A stretch of 64,000 nt of DNA, from assembly GCF_012274265.1 (NCBI RefSeq), contig NZ_JAANYY010000003.1, forward strand, positions 494,975 to 558,974, read 5' to 3'. Shown here one piece after another: positions 8,865 to 17,887 of the stretch. Under the pieces are notes generated by a model. It was given only the letters and a program-made list of their open reading frames with translations. It ran no database searches and was not told the DNA's origin. The DNA is from Sphingopyxis microcysteis (GTDB lineage: Bacteria > Pseudomonadota > Alphaproteobacteria > Sphingomonadales > Sphingomonadaceae). The translations under genes and the position numbers were made by a program. Within the stretch, counting starts at the first letter, position 1. Every line of letters begins with the position of its first letter.

Positions 8865-9924
8865 CCAGCCCCGCCAGCCGCTGCGCCTGGTCCTCGGCGA
8901 TCAGCGCGTCGATCAGTTCGTCCATCGCCCCCTCGATGATTTCGGGCAAGCGGTGGAGGGTCAGGTTGATCCGGTGGTCGGTCACCCGCCCTTGCGGGAA
9001 ATTATAGGTGCGGATGCGTTCGGAACGGTCGCCCGATCCGACCATCGACTTGCGCGCCGACGCCTCGGCGCTGTGGATCTTCTCGCGCTCAAGGTCATAG
9101 AGCCGCGCGCGCAGCACCTGCATCGCCTTGGCGCGATTCTTGTGCTGGCTGCGCTGGTCCTGCTGGATGACGACCAGCCCCGACGGAATATGCGTGATGC
9201 GGATCGCCGAATCGGTCGTGTTGACGTGCTGGCCGCCCGCGCCCGACGCGCGATAGATGTCGATCTTGAGATCATTGTCGTTGATCGCGACGTCGATCTC
9301 CTCGGCCTCGGGCAGCACCGCGACGGTCGCAGCGCTCGTGTGAATGCGCCCCTGGCTTTCGGTCGCGGGGACGCGCTGGACGCGGTGGACGCCGCTTTCG
9401 AACTTCAGCTTCGCGAACACCCCCTGCCCGCTCACCGACGCGACAACTTCCTTGTAACCGCCCATTTCGGCCTCGTTCGCCGAGATGATTTCGACCTTCC
9501 ACCCCTGTCCGTCGGCATAGCGGCTGTACATGCGCAGCAGGTCGCCCGCGAACAGCGCTGCCTCGTCACCGCCGGTCCCGGCGCGAATTTCGAGCATCGC
9601 GGCGCGCGCGTCGGCGACGTCCTTGGGCAGCAGCTTGATCGCAAGGTCATGCTCGGCCGCAGGCAGCGCCGCCTCGACCGCCGCAATTTCCTCGGCCGCC
9701 ATCGCCTTCATCTCGGGATCGGTCAGCATTTCGGTGAGCGAAACCAGTTCGCCGCGCAACCGCACAACCTCGCGCGCCGCCGTGGCGACGGGCTCCAGCT
9801 CGGCAAACTCCTTCGACGCCGCAACAAAATCTGCAGGCGCCATGTCGCCCGTCGCCATGCGCGCCTGCAAGGCGGCGTGGCGTTCGATGATGGCGTCGAT
9901 CTGCTTTTCGGAAACGGAGGTCAT
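8857..9924 (-). CDS. prfA: Peptide chain release factor 1
   Basis: A 355-residue RF1 that recognises UAA/UAG stops and triggers release of the finished peptide. It shows the GGQ motif (SGAGGQHVN, near residue 230) and the domain 3 region that follows ([20 protein letters not shown]). Length matches the family. The prmC gene directly downstream overlaps it. The ATG at 9924 fits the usual N-terminus; a repeat element begins 3 bp upstream, so the promoter must lie inside or beyond that repeat. Confidence 0.95.
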   Translation of the reverse strand: MTSVSEKQIDAIIERHAALQARMATGDMAPADFVAASKEFAELEPVATAAREVVRLRGELVSLTEMLTDPEMKAMAAEEIAAVEAALPAAEHDLAIKLLPKDVADARAAMLEIRAGTGGDEAALFAGDLLRMYSRYADGQGWKVEIISANEAEMGGYKEVVASVSGQGVFAKLKFESGVHRVQRVPATESQGRIHTSAATVAVLPEAEEIDVAINDNDLKIDIYRASGAGGQHVNTTDSAIRITHIPSGLVVIQQDQRSQHKNRAKAMQVLRARLYDLEREKIHSAEASARKSMVGSGDRSERIRTYNFPQGRVTDHRINLTLHRLPEIIEGAMDELIDALIAEDQAQRLAGLGD

Positions 9925-9927
9925 CTA

Positions 9928-10061
9928 ATCCTCCCCGGAACGGGGAGGGGGACCGCCGCGAAGCGGTGGTGGAGGGGGCGCGCGGCCTCACGCGACGTCG
10001 AAGACCGGGAACCCCCTCCGTCAGCGCTACGCGCTGCCACCTCCCCGCAAGCGGGGAGGAT
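9928..10061. repeat. Intergenic palindromic element (CCTCCCC family)
   Basis: This 134-bp element begins ATCCTCCCCGGAACGGGGAG and ends CTCCCCGCAAGCGGGGAGGAT; its ends are inverted and its middle contains ACGGAGGG-type and GCTACGCGCTGCC segments. Related copies occur at 24051-24192 and 31447-31606. It sits immediately upstream of prfA. Confidence 0.75.
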
Positions 10062-10115
10062 TGGTATGTGCTTGGTCGAAACGCTCGTCATCTATTCGCT
10101 ATCATTTCAATTCTT

Positions 10116-10188
10116 CGTCATCCCGGACTTGATCCGGGATCCATGACCGCCGGTGCCGCATGGACCCCGGATCAAGTCCGGGGTGACG
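10116..10188. repeat. Inverted repeat (CGTCATCCCGGACTTGATCC family)
   Basis: Two 30-bp arms (10116-10145 and 10159-10188) with a few mismatches flank a 13-nt loop. A second copy is at 24204-24276. It starts 6 bp past the hisS stop, so in RNA it would form a strong hairpin at the hisS 3' end and could serve as terminator or exonuclease block. Confidence 0.8.
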
Positions 10189-10194
10189 ATGGTC

Positions 10195-11538
10195 CTAATT
10201 GCCTATTTTTCTAGTCAATAGAACGGTGGCGTGAGGCACCAGACCATCGGACAAATCTACTTCAAAGTTCTGGCGGATGATCGCGTCCAATGCTTCTGCC
10301 GTTAAGGTCGTGTCCTGATCATCTCGCCCAAATGCAAGTCGAGCGCACACCACCCCCGGCGGAGCGGAAGGTGGCATGTCCGTCTTGATAATCCAGTCAG
10401 CCCTAAATCCCCGTGCCCGCTGGTAACGCTTCTTGACCGAGCCCGCGACGATTTGCTCAACGGCGATACCGCTGCGCCGAAAAAGTGAACTGATCTGAAC
10501 GGCAAAATTTTCGGAACTTAGATCATCGGCGACCACGACCAAAGCGGGACGATATTCAACCGGCTCCTCCACCAACATCGCCAACCGCTCGATCCCCGCC
10601 GCCCAGCCGACCGCCGCGGTCGGCGGGCCGCCAAGCGCCTCGATCAGTCCGTCATAACGCCCGCCGCCGAGCACGGTGCCCTGCGCGCCCAGCCGGTCGG
10701 TGACGAATTCAAACGCCGTATGCCGATAATAATCGAGCCCGCGCACCAGCCGCGCATTGCGCTCCCACGCTACGCCCGCGGCGTCGAGCCCCGCGGTCAC
10801 CGCCCCGAAGAAGTCCTGCGCCTCGCCGGTGAGGAACGCATCGATGTCTGGCGCGCTGTCGGCAATCCGGCGGTCCTTGGGGTCCTTGCTATCGAGGATG
10901 CGCAGCGGGTTCTTGTCGAGCCGCGCAAGGCTGTCCTCCGACAAATCCGCCCGATGGCCCATGAAATGCTCGACCAGTGCCGCGCGCCAAGCGTCGCGGC
11001 TCGCCGCATCGCCCAGCGTGTTGAGCGTCAGCGTCACGCCCTCGGCGATCCCCAATTCCTTCAGCAGTTGATCGGCGAACACCAGCAGTTCGGCGTCGGC
11101 GAGCGGGCTGTCGCTGCCGAGGACTTCGGCATCCAACTGGTGGAACTGGCGATAACGGCCCTTCTGCGGGCGTTCGTAACGGAACAGCGGCCCGTGCGTC
11201 GCCACCTTCAGCGGCGCATATTGCTGCCAGCCGTTGGTGATATAGGCCCGCGCGATCCCCGCGGTAAATTCGGGGCGCAGCGTGATCGATTCGCCGCCAC
11301 GGTCATCGAACGAATACATTTCCTTCGACACCACGTCGGTGGTTTCGCCCAGCGAGCGCGCGAACACCGCGGTCGGTTCGATCACCGGCACCTCGATCCG
11401 CTTGTAGCCATACAGCCGCCGTACGCGTTCAAATGTCTCGACCACATGCGCGAAGCGATCGGCGAAATCACCCAGCATGTCCTGCGTGCCGCGCACGGCC
11501 TGCGGGGTCGCGATCTTGGCGGATTTATCCTTGCTCAT
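10195..11538 (-). CDS. hisS: Histidyl-tRNA synthetase with a divergent C-terminal domain
   Basis: A 447-residue class II synthetase that charges tRNA-His. Motif 2 ([23 protein letters not shown], near 120-140, shown here only by key residues R and FHQ), the histidine-specific RGLDYY (near 275) and motif 3 region ([14 protein letters not shown]) are all present. The C-terminal anticodon-binding domain (about residue 330 on) is odd: it keeps the KKRYQRA helix but ends in a tail ([15 protein letters not shown]) unlike the usual alphaproteobacterial ending, and its DNA (10195 to about 10560) is visibly more AT-rich than the rest. The ATG at 11538 is chosen; upstream in-frame codons lie in repeat DNA. 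Confidence 0.9.
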   Translation of the reverse strand: MSKDKSAKIATPQAVRGTQDMLGDFADRFAHVVETFERVRRLYGYKRIEVPVIEPTAVFARSLGETTDVVSKEMYSFDDRGGESITLRPEFTAGIARAYITNGWQQYAPLKVATHGPLFRYERPQKGRYRQFHQLDAEVLGSDSPLADAELLVFADQLLKELGIAEGVTLTLNTLGDAASRDAWRAALVEHFMGHRADLSEDSLARLDKNPLRILDSKDPKDRRIADSAPDIDAFLTGEAQDFFGAVTAGLDAAGVAWERNARLVRGLDYYRHTAFEFVTDRLGAQGTVLGGGRYDGLIEALGGPPTAAVGWAAGIERLAMLVEEPVEYRPALVVVADDLSSENFAVQISSLFRRSGIAVEQIVAGSVKKRYQRARGFRADWIIKTDMPPSAPPGVVCARLAFGRDDQDTTLTAEALDAIIRQNFEVDLSDGLVPHATVLLTRKIGN

Positions 11539-11584
11539 GCGCGCGGCGTCTAATCGATTTTCGCGGAGGCGCAAAGGGGACAAA

Positions 11585-11716
11585 CCCCTCCCCTTCAGGG
11601 GAGGGGCAGCGAGACTTGGCCCGGCTCTTGCCGGGCCTTAGTCGAGCGGGGTGGGGGCCAGCGGCCTTGCCCGACCTCGACAGCCCCCACCCCAACCCCT
11701 CCCCTGAAGGGGAGGG
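11585..11716. repeat. Intergenic element (CCCTCCCCTTCAGGGGAGGG family)
   Basis: About 132 bp between the divergent hisS and M61 peptidase genes. It opens with a CCCCTCCCCTTCAGGGGAGG hairpin followed by AGCGAGACTTGG, has a GGGTGGGGG core and closes with ACCCCTCCCCTGAAGGGGAG. Copies are at 13688-13810 and, inverted, 38752-38875; a looser relative is at 24314-24471. Confidence 0.8.
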
Positions 11717-11759
11717 GCTAAGTCTGGACCTCACGCCCATTTCCCGCCACAACCCGTCC

Positions 11760-13685
11760 ATGAAAAAACAACTGCTCGTCGCATCCGCCCTGATCGCCGC
11801 CATCCCTGCCGCCTTTGCGCAAACCGGCAACAGCCGCCCGCAGCCGGTGGTCCAGCCGCACGTCATCCCGTTGCCCGCCGACAAGCCCTATCCCGGGACC
11901 ATGCAGCTTCGCGTCGATGCCACCGACGTCGCGCGCGGGATCTTTCGCGTGCGCCAGACGATCCCGGTCGCCAGGCCCGGCAAGCTGACCCTGCTCTATC
12001 CCGAATGGCTGCCCGGCAAGCATGCGCCGCGCGGCGCGATCGCCGAAATGGCGGGGTTCAAACCGAGCGCGGGCGGCAAGCCGCTGACGTGGACGCGCCA
12101 GCCGACCGATGTCTATGCCTTCGACGTCGATGTCCCGCCGGGGGTCAAGACCGTCGACGTCGCGTTCGACTTCCTGTCGCCGACGCGCACCAGCGAGGGG
12201 CGTGTCGTTGTCACCCCGGCGATGATGAACCTGCAATGGGAACAGGTCAGCCTCTACCCCGCCGGCTATTTCACCCGGCAAATCCCGGTGCAGCTGGAAG
12301 TGACCTTGCCCGAAGGGTGGACCGGCGCCGCGGCGCTCGACGGGCTGAAAGTTTCGGGCAACCGCTACAGCTTCGCCCCGACAAATTACGAGGTGCTGGT
12401 CGACAGCCCGATGTTCGCCGGGCGCCATTTCCGCAAATGGAACCTCGGCCAGAATGTCACGCTCAACGTCGTCGCCGACGAGGCCAAATATCTCGACGCC
12501 CGCCCCGACCATATCGCGCGCCACGCGGCGCTGGTGTCCGAAACCGTCGCGCTTTTCGGGTCGCGTCCGTTCGACCGTTATGAATTCCTCCTCGCGCTGA
12601 CCGACGAGATGGGCGGGATCGGGCTGGAACATCATCGCAGCAGCGAAAACAGCCGCAGCCCCGACTATTTCACCGAATGGGACGAGAATGACCATATCCG
12701 CGGCCTGCTCCCACACGAGCTCGTCCATAGCTGGAACGGCAAATATCGCCGCCCCGACAAATTATGGACGCCCGATTTCCGCACCCCGATGCAGGGCAAT
12801 CTGCTGTGGGTTTATGAAGGGCAGACGAGCTATTGGGACCTTGTCCTTGCCGGCCGATCGGGGATGCAGTCGAAAGAGATGATCCTCGGCGAATGGGCGA
12901 CGCACGCGGGCTTTTACAGCGCGCAGCCAGGGCGCGAATGGCGCGCGGTCGAGGATACGACGCTCGACCCGGTCATCGCGGCGCGCAAGCCCAAGCCCTT
13001 CGCCAGCTGGGCACGCGGCGAGGATTATTACAATGAGGGATCGCTGACCTGGCTCGAGGCCGACTTGCTGATCCGCCAGGCCACCAACGACGCCAAAAGC
13101 CTCGACGATTTCGCGCGCGCCTTTTTCGGCGGGCGCGAGGGTGATTGGGGGCAGGACGCCTATGATTTCGACGATGTCGTCGCGGCGCTGAACGCCGTGC
13201 ACCCTTATGATTGGGCGCGGTTCCTGCGCGAACGGTTGCAGACGCCGGGGCAGGGCGCGCCGGTCCGCGGCATCGAGCGCGCCGGATACCGGCTGGCGTG
13301 GCGCGATGCCCCGAATGTGTACGACCGCGACCGCATGGCGCAGGCAAAAAACCTCGACCTGACGCACTCGCTGGGGATGACGATCGACAAGGACGGGGTC
13401 GCGGGCGCGATCCTGTGGGATGGTCCGGCGTTCAAGGCCGACATCGTCAATGGCACCAAAATCGTCGCGGTCGACGGCACGGCCTATAGCCGGGAGCGGC
13501 TGGAGGCCGCGATCCGCGCCGCGACCGACGGCAAGACCCCGGTGCGGCTGCTCGTCGAGCGCGGCGGCCGCTATCGCCAGATCGACCTTGCCTATCATGG
13601 CGGGCTGCGCTGGCCGCATCTGGAAAAGGTCGGGACAGGACCGGACTGGTTCGACCGGCTGGTGGCGCCGAGGCGGGCTCTCTAA
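11760..13685 (+). CDS. M61 family metallopeptidase (glycyl aminopeptidase type)
   Basis: A 641-residue exported zinc peptidase. The signal peptide is KKQLLVASALIAAIPAAFAQ (residues 2-21). The zinc motif HELVH is at 319-323 with the gluzincin third ligand in WVYEGQTSYWD about 30 residues later. A PDZ-like domain follows from about residue 540 (GVAGAILWDGPAFKADIVNG), as in M61 enzymes. It probably degrades peptides with N-terminal glycine or small residues in the periplasm. The ATG at 11760 is set by the signal peptide; earlier in-frame codons fall in the repeat element. Confidence 0.9.
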   Translation: MKKQLLVASALIAAIPAAFAQTGNSRPQPVVQPHVIPLPADKPYPGTMQLRVDATDVARGIFRVRQTIPVARPGKLTLLYPEWLPGKHAPRGAIAEMAGFKPSAGGKPLTWTRQPTDVYAFDVDVPPGVKTVDVAFDFLSPTRTSEGRVVVTPAMMNLQWEQVSLYPAGYFTRQIPVQLEVTLPEGWTGAAALDGLKVSGNRYSFAPTNYEVLVDSPMFAGRHFRKWNLGQNVTLNVVADEAKYLDARPDHIARHAALVSETVALFGSRPFDRYEFLLALTDEMGGIGLEHHRSSENSRSPDYFTEWDENDHIRGLLPHELVHSWNGKYRRPDKLWTPDFRTPMQGNLLWVYEGQTSYWDLVLAGRSGMQSKEMILGEWATHAGFYSAQPGREWRAVEDTTLDPVIAARKPKPFASWARGEDYYNEGSLTWLEADLLIRQATNDAKSLDDFARAFFGGREGDWGQDAYDFDDVVAALNAVHPYDWARFLRERLQTPGQGAPVRGIERAGYRLAWRDAPNVYDRDRMAQAKNLDLTHSLGMTIDKDGVAGAILWDGPAFKADIVNGTKIVAVDGTAYSRERLEAAIRAATDGKTPVRLLVERGGRYRQIDLAYHGGLRWPHLEKVGTGPDWFDRLVAPRRAL

Positions 13686-13687
13686 CA

Positions 13688-13810
13688 CCCTCTCCTTCAG
13701 GGGAGGGCAGCGAGACTTGGCAGCTTGCTGCCTTAGTCGCAGCGGGTGGGGCCATCGGCCTTGCGCAAGGCCGATGGCCCCACCCCAACCCCTCCCCTGA
13801 AGGGGAGGGG
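13688..13810. repeat. Intergenic element (CCCTCCCCTTCAGGGGAGGG family)
   Basis: A 123-bp copy between the M61 peptidase and ppa. Besides the terminal CTCC/GGGGAG hairpins it holds an inner inverted repeat, GGGGCCATCGGCCTTGCGC against GCAAGGCCGATGGCCCC. The element begins 2 bp after the M61 stop. Confidence 0.8.
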
Positions 13811-13888
13811 CTTAAAGCCTCGACTTTCCCCGCCACCCGGCGCTAAAGGCGCCCGCGATTCAAAAAACCAAAAGGACTCCACTCTCCC

Positions 13889-14425
13889 ATGCGCATCGAC
13901 CTGATCCCCGCCGGTGACAATCCGCCCGATAGCCTCAACGTCCTGATCGAGGTGCCGATCGGCGGCGAGCCCGTGAAGTACGAGTTCGACAAGGCGTCGG
14001 GCGCGCTGTTTGTCGACCGCTTCCTTCACACCCCGATGCGCTATCCCGCCAATTACGGCTTCGTCCCGCACACGCTGGGCGAGGATGGCGATCCGCTCGA
14101 CGCCCTCGTCGTCGCGCGCTCGCCGATTGTCGCGGGTGCGGTCGTCAAATGCCGCCCGATCGGCGTGCTGCTGATGGAAGACGACGCCGGCGGCGACGAA
14201 AAGCTGCTGTGCGTCCCGGTCAACAAGACCTTCCCCTATTATGCCGATGTCGCGAGCTACACCGACATGCCGCCGATTGTGCTGCAACAGATCGAGCATT
14301 TCTTCACCCATTACAAAGATCTCGAACCCGGCAAATGGGCCAAGCTCAACGGCTGGGGTGATGTCGATGAAGCCAAGCGCATCATCGTCGACTGCGTCGA
14401 GCGGGCGAAGAAGGTCGGGTTTTAA
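13889..14425 (+). CDS. ppa: Inorganic pyrophosphatase
   Basis: A 178-residue family I soluble pyrophosphatase, hydrolysing PPi to two phosphates in the cytoplasm and so pulling biosynthetic reactions forward. The active-site signature DGDPLDALV (near residues 70-78) carries the metal-binding aspartates, and YPANYGFVP precedes it; length fits the family. An AAAAGGACT site lies about 10 nt upstream of the ATG. An inverted repeat after the stop probably terminates it. Confidence 0.95.
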   Translation: MRIDLIPAGDNPPDSLNVLIEVPIGGEPVKYEFDKASGALFVDRFLHTPMRYPANYGFVPHTLGEDGDPLDALVVARSPIVAGAVVKCRPIGVLLMEDDAGGDEKLLCVPVNKTFPYYADVASYTDMPPIVLQQIEHFFTHYKDLEPGKWAKLNGWGDVDEAKRIIVDCVERAKKVGF

Positions 14426-14446
14426 GTCGATTGCCCATTGAATCGC

Positions 14447-14518
14447 CATCCCGGCGAAGGCCGGGATCTCGCCGCCGCGTGGTTACGATAGGGTGAGATC
14501 CCGGCCTTCGCCGGGATG
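14447..14518. terminator. Bidirectional hairpin (CATCCCGGCGAAGGCCGGGA family)
   Basis: Arms 14447-14473 and 14492-14518 pair over 27 bp with one mismatch across an 18-nt loop. It lies between the convergent ends of ppa and the MscS gene, where a shared terminator is expected. Relatives at 20202-20303 and 22224-22301. Confidence 0.7.
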
Positions 14519-14535
14519 ACGAATACCAAACAAGA

Positions 14536-15459
14536 TCAGTCTTTACTCTCGTCGTCCGCCAACACCCGCACATCGGTCCGCGGATAGGGTATCCGAATCC
14601 CCGCTTCCTGGAACCGGTCCCAGATCCCCAGAAACACCTCGCCCTGGATATTGCCCAGCCCCGCCTCGGGATCGGAAATCCAGATGCGCAGTTCATGCTC
14701 GACCGCGCGTTCGCCGAATGCGGTGATCCACACCGCGGGCTCGGGTTCGTCCAGGATGCGCGGGTTCGCCTTCGCGGTCTCGACGATCAGCCGCTGCGCC
14801 AGCCGCAGGTCGGCGTCATACGGCACCGGAATCCGCATCCGCACCCGCACCTCGGGGCTCGCATAGCTCCAGTTTTCGACCGCCTGCGTCATCAGCAGCT
14901 CGTTCGGGATCAGGTGCTTTTTCCCGTCGCGGGTCACGACATTGACCGCGCGCACCCCGATCTTGGCGACGCGCCCGACATTGGGCATCCCGCCCGGCAA
15001 CGTCGATCCGCCCATGCTGCTGCCATCGCCGACGACCAGCACGTCACCGGGCTTGATCGACCGGTCCATCAACAGGATGATCCCGGCGATCAGGTTGCCG
15101 ACGGTTTTCTGCAACCCGAACCCGATCGCGAGGCCCGCGGCGCCCGAAAACACCGCCAGCGCGGTCAGGTCGATGCCGAGCAGGTCGATGCCGAACAGCA
15201 TCGCAAACACGAACAGCGCGATCGCGATCAGCTTTTCGGTAAGAAGCCGCTGCGTCTGGTCGATGCGGGTGTTGCGGCGGAGCAGCCATTTCGTCGCGCG
15301 CAGCACGATCTTGACCGCGAGATACAGCAGGATGGCGACAACCACGGTCGAAAACAGGCTGTAGAGCGACAGGCGGTACGCGCCGACATCGAGCCCGATC
15401 GCCTTCATCGCGATCACCATCCCGTCGAACCCCTCGCGCAGATTGGCCGCGGCGCTCAT
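14536..15459 (-). CDS. MscS-family mechanosensitive channel
   Basis: A 307-residue inner membrane protein with three predicted helices (about 28-50, 68-92, 97-130); the third is the pore helix with the Gly/Ala pattern GLAIGFGLQKTVGNLIAGI, followed by the soluble beta domain. These channels open under membrane tension to release solutes during osmotic downshock. The ATG at 15459 overlaps the stop of the upstream metC gene by 4 bp (ATGA), suggesting co-expression although the two have no obvious functional link. Confidence 0.88.
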   Translation of the reverse strand: MSAAANLREGFDGMVIAMKAIGLDVGAYRLSLYSLFSTVVVAILLYLAVKIVLRATKWLLRRNTRIDQTQRLLTEKLIAIALFVFAMLFGIDLLGIDLTALAVFSGAAGLAIGFGLQKTVGNLIAGIILLMDRSIKPGDVLVVGDGSSMGGSTLPGGMPNVGRVAKIGVRAVNVVTRDGKKHLIPNELLMTQAVENWSYASPEVRVRMRIPVPYDADLRLAQRLIVETAKANPRILDEPEPAVWITAFGERAVEHELRIWISDPEAGLGNIQGEVFLGIWDRFQEAGIRIPYPRTDVRVLADDESKD

Positions 15460-16649
15460 AGCGCGGCAAATCCGCGGGTCAGATCGGCGATCAGGTCGGC
15501 CGGATCCTCCAGCCCGATCGATAGGCGCACCAGCGGGTCGGGATCGGTCCACCGGGTCGCGGTGCGGACGGGGTTGCCCGGCACGACCAGGCTTTCATAG
15601 CCGCCCCAGCTGAAGCCGATGCCGAACAGCGCCAGCGCATCGATAAAGCGCGCCCGCGCCGCCGTGTCGGCATCCTTCAGGGTGAAGCCGAACAGCCCGC
15701 TGGTTCCCGAAAAGTCGCGCGCCCAGATCGCATGACCCGGATCGCTGGCAAGCGCCGGGTGCAGCACGCGACCGACTTCTGGCCGCGCGGCGAGCCAGTT
15801 CGCGACCGCCAGCCCGTTTTCGTCATGCCGCGCCATCCGCACGTCGAGCGTGCGCAGCCCGCGCAGCATCAGCGCGCAATCGTCGGGCGAGACCGCCTGC
15901 CCCAGCTGATACGCCGCACTGCGCAGCCGCGGCCACACCGCCTTGGTCGCGGTCAGCGACCCCATCATCGCATCGCTATGGCCCCCGACATATTTGGTCA
16001 GGCTCATCATTGTCACGTCGACGCCATGCGCGAGCGCCGAAAACAGCAAGGGCGTCGCCCAGGTGTTGTCGAGCATCGTCAGCACGCCGCGCTCGCGCGC
16101 TACCGCGGTGATCGCCGGAATGTCCTGCACCTCGAAGGTCAGGCTGCCGGGCGATTCGAGAAAGATCAGCCGAGTTTGCGGGGTGATCAAGTCGGCGATG
16201 CCCGCGCCAACCAGCGGATCATAATAGGTCGTCGTCACGCCGTAGCGGGCGAGCAGCCCGTCGCAAAAAGCCCGCGTCGGCTCGTACGCGCTGTCGACCA
16301 TCAGCAGATGGTCGCCGGGCGCGAGCAGCGCGAGCAGCCCCGCCGAATTGGCCGCAACGCCCGAGGGATAGAGCAAAGTCCCCGCCGCCCCCGGCTCCAT
16401 CCCGGTCAGCGCATCGGCGAGCGCCCACACCGTCGGCGTGCCGCGGCGGCCGTAATAAAGCTTGTCGTGCGTCGCATGTCCGCGCGCGTCGAGATCGGCG
16501 ACATTGTCGTAAAGGATCGTCGAGGCGCGCCACACCGGCGGATTGACCACGCCGCCGCCCAGCCGCGGATCCCCCGTCCACTCGGGCCGCCGCCCGCCCT
16601 GCACCAGCCGGGTGGCGGGGCGGAGGCTCTCGTCGTCACTTTTGCTCAT
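15456..16649 (-). CDS. metC: Cystathionine beta-lyase (PLP-dependent)
   Basis: A 397-residue Cys/Met-metabolism PLP enzyme that cleaves cystathionine to homocysteine, pyruvate and ammonia in methionine synthesis. Visible are YPSGVAANSAG (cofactor binding, near residue 95), the LDNTWATPL aspartate (near 185) and the PLP lysine in MSLTKYVGGHSD (near 210). Fold-type neighbours such as cystathionine gamma-synthase are possible, but the WATP and YVGGHSD pattern is typical of MetC. An MscS gene overlaps downstream. Confidence 0.85.
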   Translation of the reverse strand: MSKSDDESLRPATRLVQGGRRPEWTGDPRLGGGVVNPPVWRASTILYDNVADLDARGHATHDKLYYGRRGTPTVWALADALTGMEPGAAGTLLYPSGVAANSAGLLALLAPGDHLLMVDSAYEPTRAFCDGLLARYGVTTTYYDPLVGAGIADLITPQTRLIFLESPGSLTFEVQDIPAITAVARERGVLTMLDNTWATPLLFSALAHGVDVTMMSLTKYVGGHSDAMMGSLTATKAVWPRLRSAAYQLGQAVSPDDCALMLRGLRTLDVRMARHDENGLAVANWLAARPEVGRVLHPALASDPGHAIWARDFSGTSGLFGFTLKDADTAARARFIDALALFGIGFSWGGYESLVVPGNPVRTATRWTDPDPLVRLSIGLEDPADLIADLTRGFAAL

Positions 16650-16725
16650 CCGCCCCTGTTAACGACACGCGGAACAAAATCCAGAGGTGGGCTTTGCTCC
16701 GCCCGCGCAGCGGGCTTTTCATTAT

Positions 16726-16804
16726 CTCACACGAAGACACAAAGAGGGCAGTTCATTCGCGTGCGATTTGCGAATGAACTGCCCTCTTTGTGTCTTCGTG
16801 TGAG
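16726..16804. repeat. Perfect 35-bp inverted repeat
   Basis: Arms 16726-16760 (CTCACACGAAGACACAAAGA onward) and 16770-16804 are exactly complementary around a 9-nt loop. It lies between the sulfurtransferase 3' end and the metC start, both on the minus strand, and could end sulfurtransferase transcripts. No T run follows. Confidence 0.9.
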
Positions 16805-16861
16805 TCAAAATAGCGCTACGCGCGGGCATCGATTGATCGCCCGCGCCTCACGATACCCGCT

Positions 16862-17704
16862 TCAAGCCGCGCCGGTCGCCTTCGGCGTCGCCGGGTCAGC
16901 GCCCCATTCGGTCCAGCTGCCGTCATACACCGCGACATCGTCCTTGCCGAGCAGGTGCGCGCCAAAGGCAACGACGGTTGCGGTCATGCCGCTACCACAG
17001 GTCGCAACGAGCGGCTTGTCGAGGTCGATTCCCGCGGCGTCGAACGCCGCCTGCAGATCATCGCCACGCTTCCACGTGCCGTCGGCGTTGAACAGCGCGC
17101 TGTGCGGCAGGCTGCGCGAACCGGGGATATGCCCCGGCGCCACGCCCGGACGCGGGTCGCGTTCTTCGCCGGTGAAGCGCGCCGCGGGGCGCGCATCGAC
17201 GACCTGTTCGGCGCCGCTGGCGACATTCGCCAGCATCTGGTCCTTGGTCCGCACCGCTTTCGCGTCGCGCCACACGGTGAAGTGACGATGGCGCAGCGTC
17301 TGCTTGCCCATTTCGAGCGCGCGGCCCTCGGCCTTCCACTTTGCCAGCCCGCCGTCGAGCAGCGCAACATCATGCGCGCCGAACAGCTTCAGCAGCCACC
17401 ACGCCCGCGCCGCGCTTTTCAGCGGGCTGTCGTCGTACAATACGATGCGGCTGCCGTCGCCCAAACCGAGCGATTGCATGCGGCTGGCGAATTTTTCGGC
17501 GGGCGGCGCCATATTGTCGACGGCGTTCGACACGTCGGTCAGCTCGGCCAGGTCCATGAACACCGCGCCCGGGATATGCCCCGCCTCATATTCGCCGCGC
17601 GCGTCGCGGCCTGCGTCATCCATGAATTTCGTCGCGTCGACGACCCGCAGGTCCGACGCCCCCAGTTCGCGTTCCAGCCAGTCGGTTGAGACCAAGGCGT
17701 CCAT
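16862..17704 (-). CDS. sseA: 3-mercaptopyruvate sulfurtransferase (two-domain rhodanese)
   Basis: A 280-residue tandem rhodanese. The N-terminal inactive domain (about 1-135) has no cysteine at the active position; the C-terminal domain (about 155-275) holds the active loop CGSGMTA, whose CG-S/T-G-x-T form marks mercaptopyruvate sulfurtransferases rather than thiosulfate rhodaneses. It moves sulfur from 3-mercaptopyruvate to thiol or cyanide acceptors in the cytoplasm. Apparently a single gene with its own promoter in 17705-17887. Confidence 0.9.
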   Translation of the reverse strand: MDALVSTDWLERELGASDLRVVDATKFMDDAGRDARGEYEAGHIPGAVFMDLAELTDVSNAVDNMAPPAEKFASRMQSLGLGDGSRIVLYDDSPLKSAARAWWLLKLFGAHDVALLDGGLAKWKAEGRALEMGKQTLRHRHFTVWRDAKAVRTKDQMLANVASGAEQVVDARPAARFTGEERDPRPGVAPGHIPGSRSLPHSALFNADGTWKRGDDLQAAFDAAGIDLDKPLVATCGSGMTATVVAFGAHLLGKDDVAVYDGSWTEWGADPATPKATGAA

Positions 17705-17887
17705 GTCATGCTCCTGTTACGACCGATCGGAACTTTACCCGTCCCTTCGCCGGTCATCCTGCGCCGTTCTTTCCGGGGAGGCCAAGCCTATGCCCCGCCG
17801 TGCTCTTTTTCAAGCACGGTGGCGCTGTGCCTCAGCCCATGCTGCGCTGCAACAATAATTCGCGGTTCGCCACCGCGTCGCGCGATT

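Noticed and set aside
10195-11538. hisS as a pseudogene
   Set aside because: The frame is intact and the catalytic motifs are present; only the last domain is unusual, and no second hisS is seen here.
17790-17830. Terminator hairpin CCGTGCT / AGCACGG after the Pro-rich protein gene
   Set aside because: The stem is only 7 bp and the T-rich run is in the loop, not after the stem.
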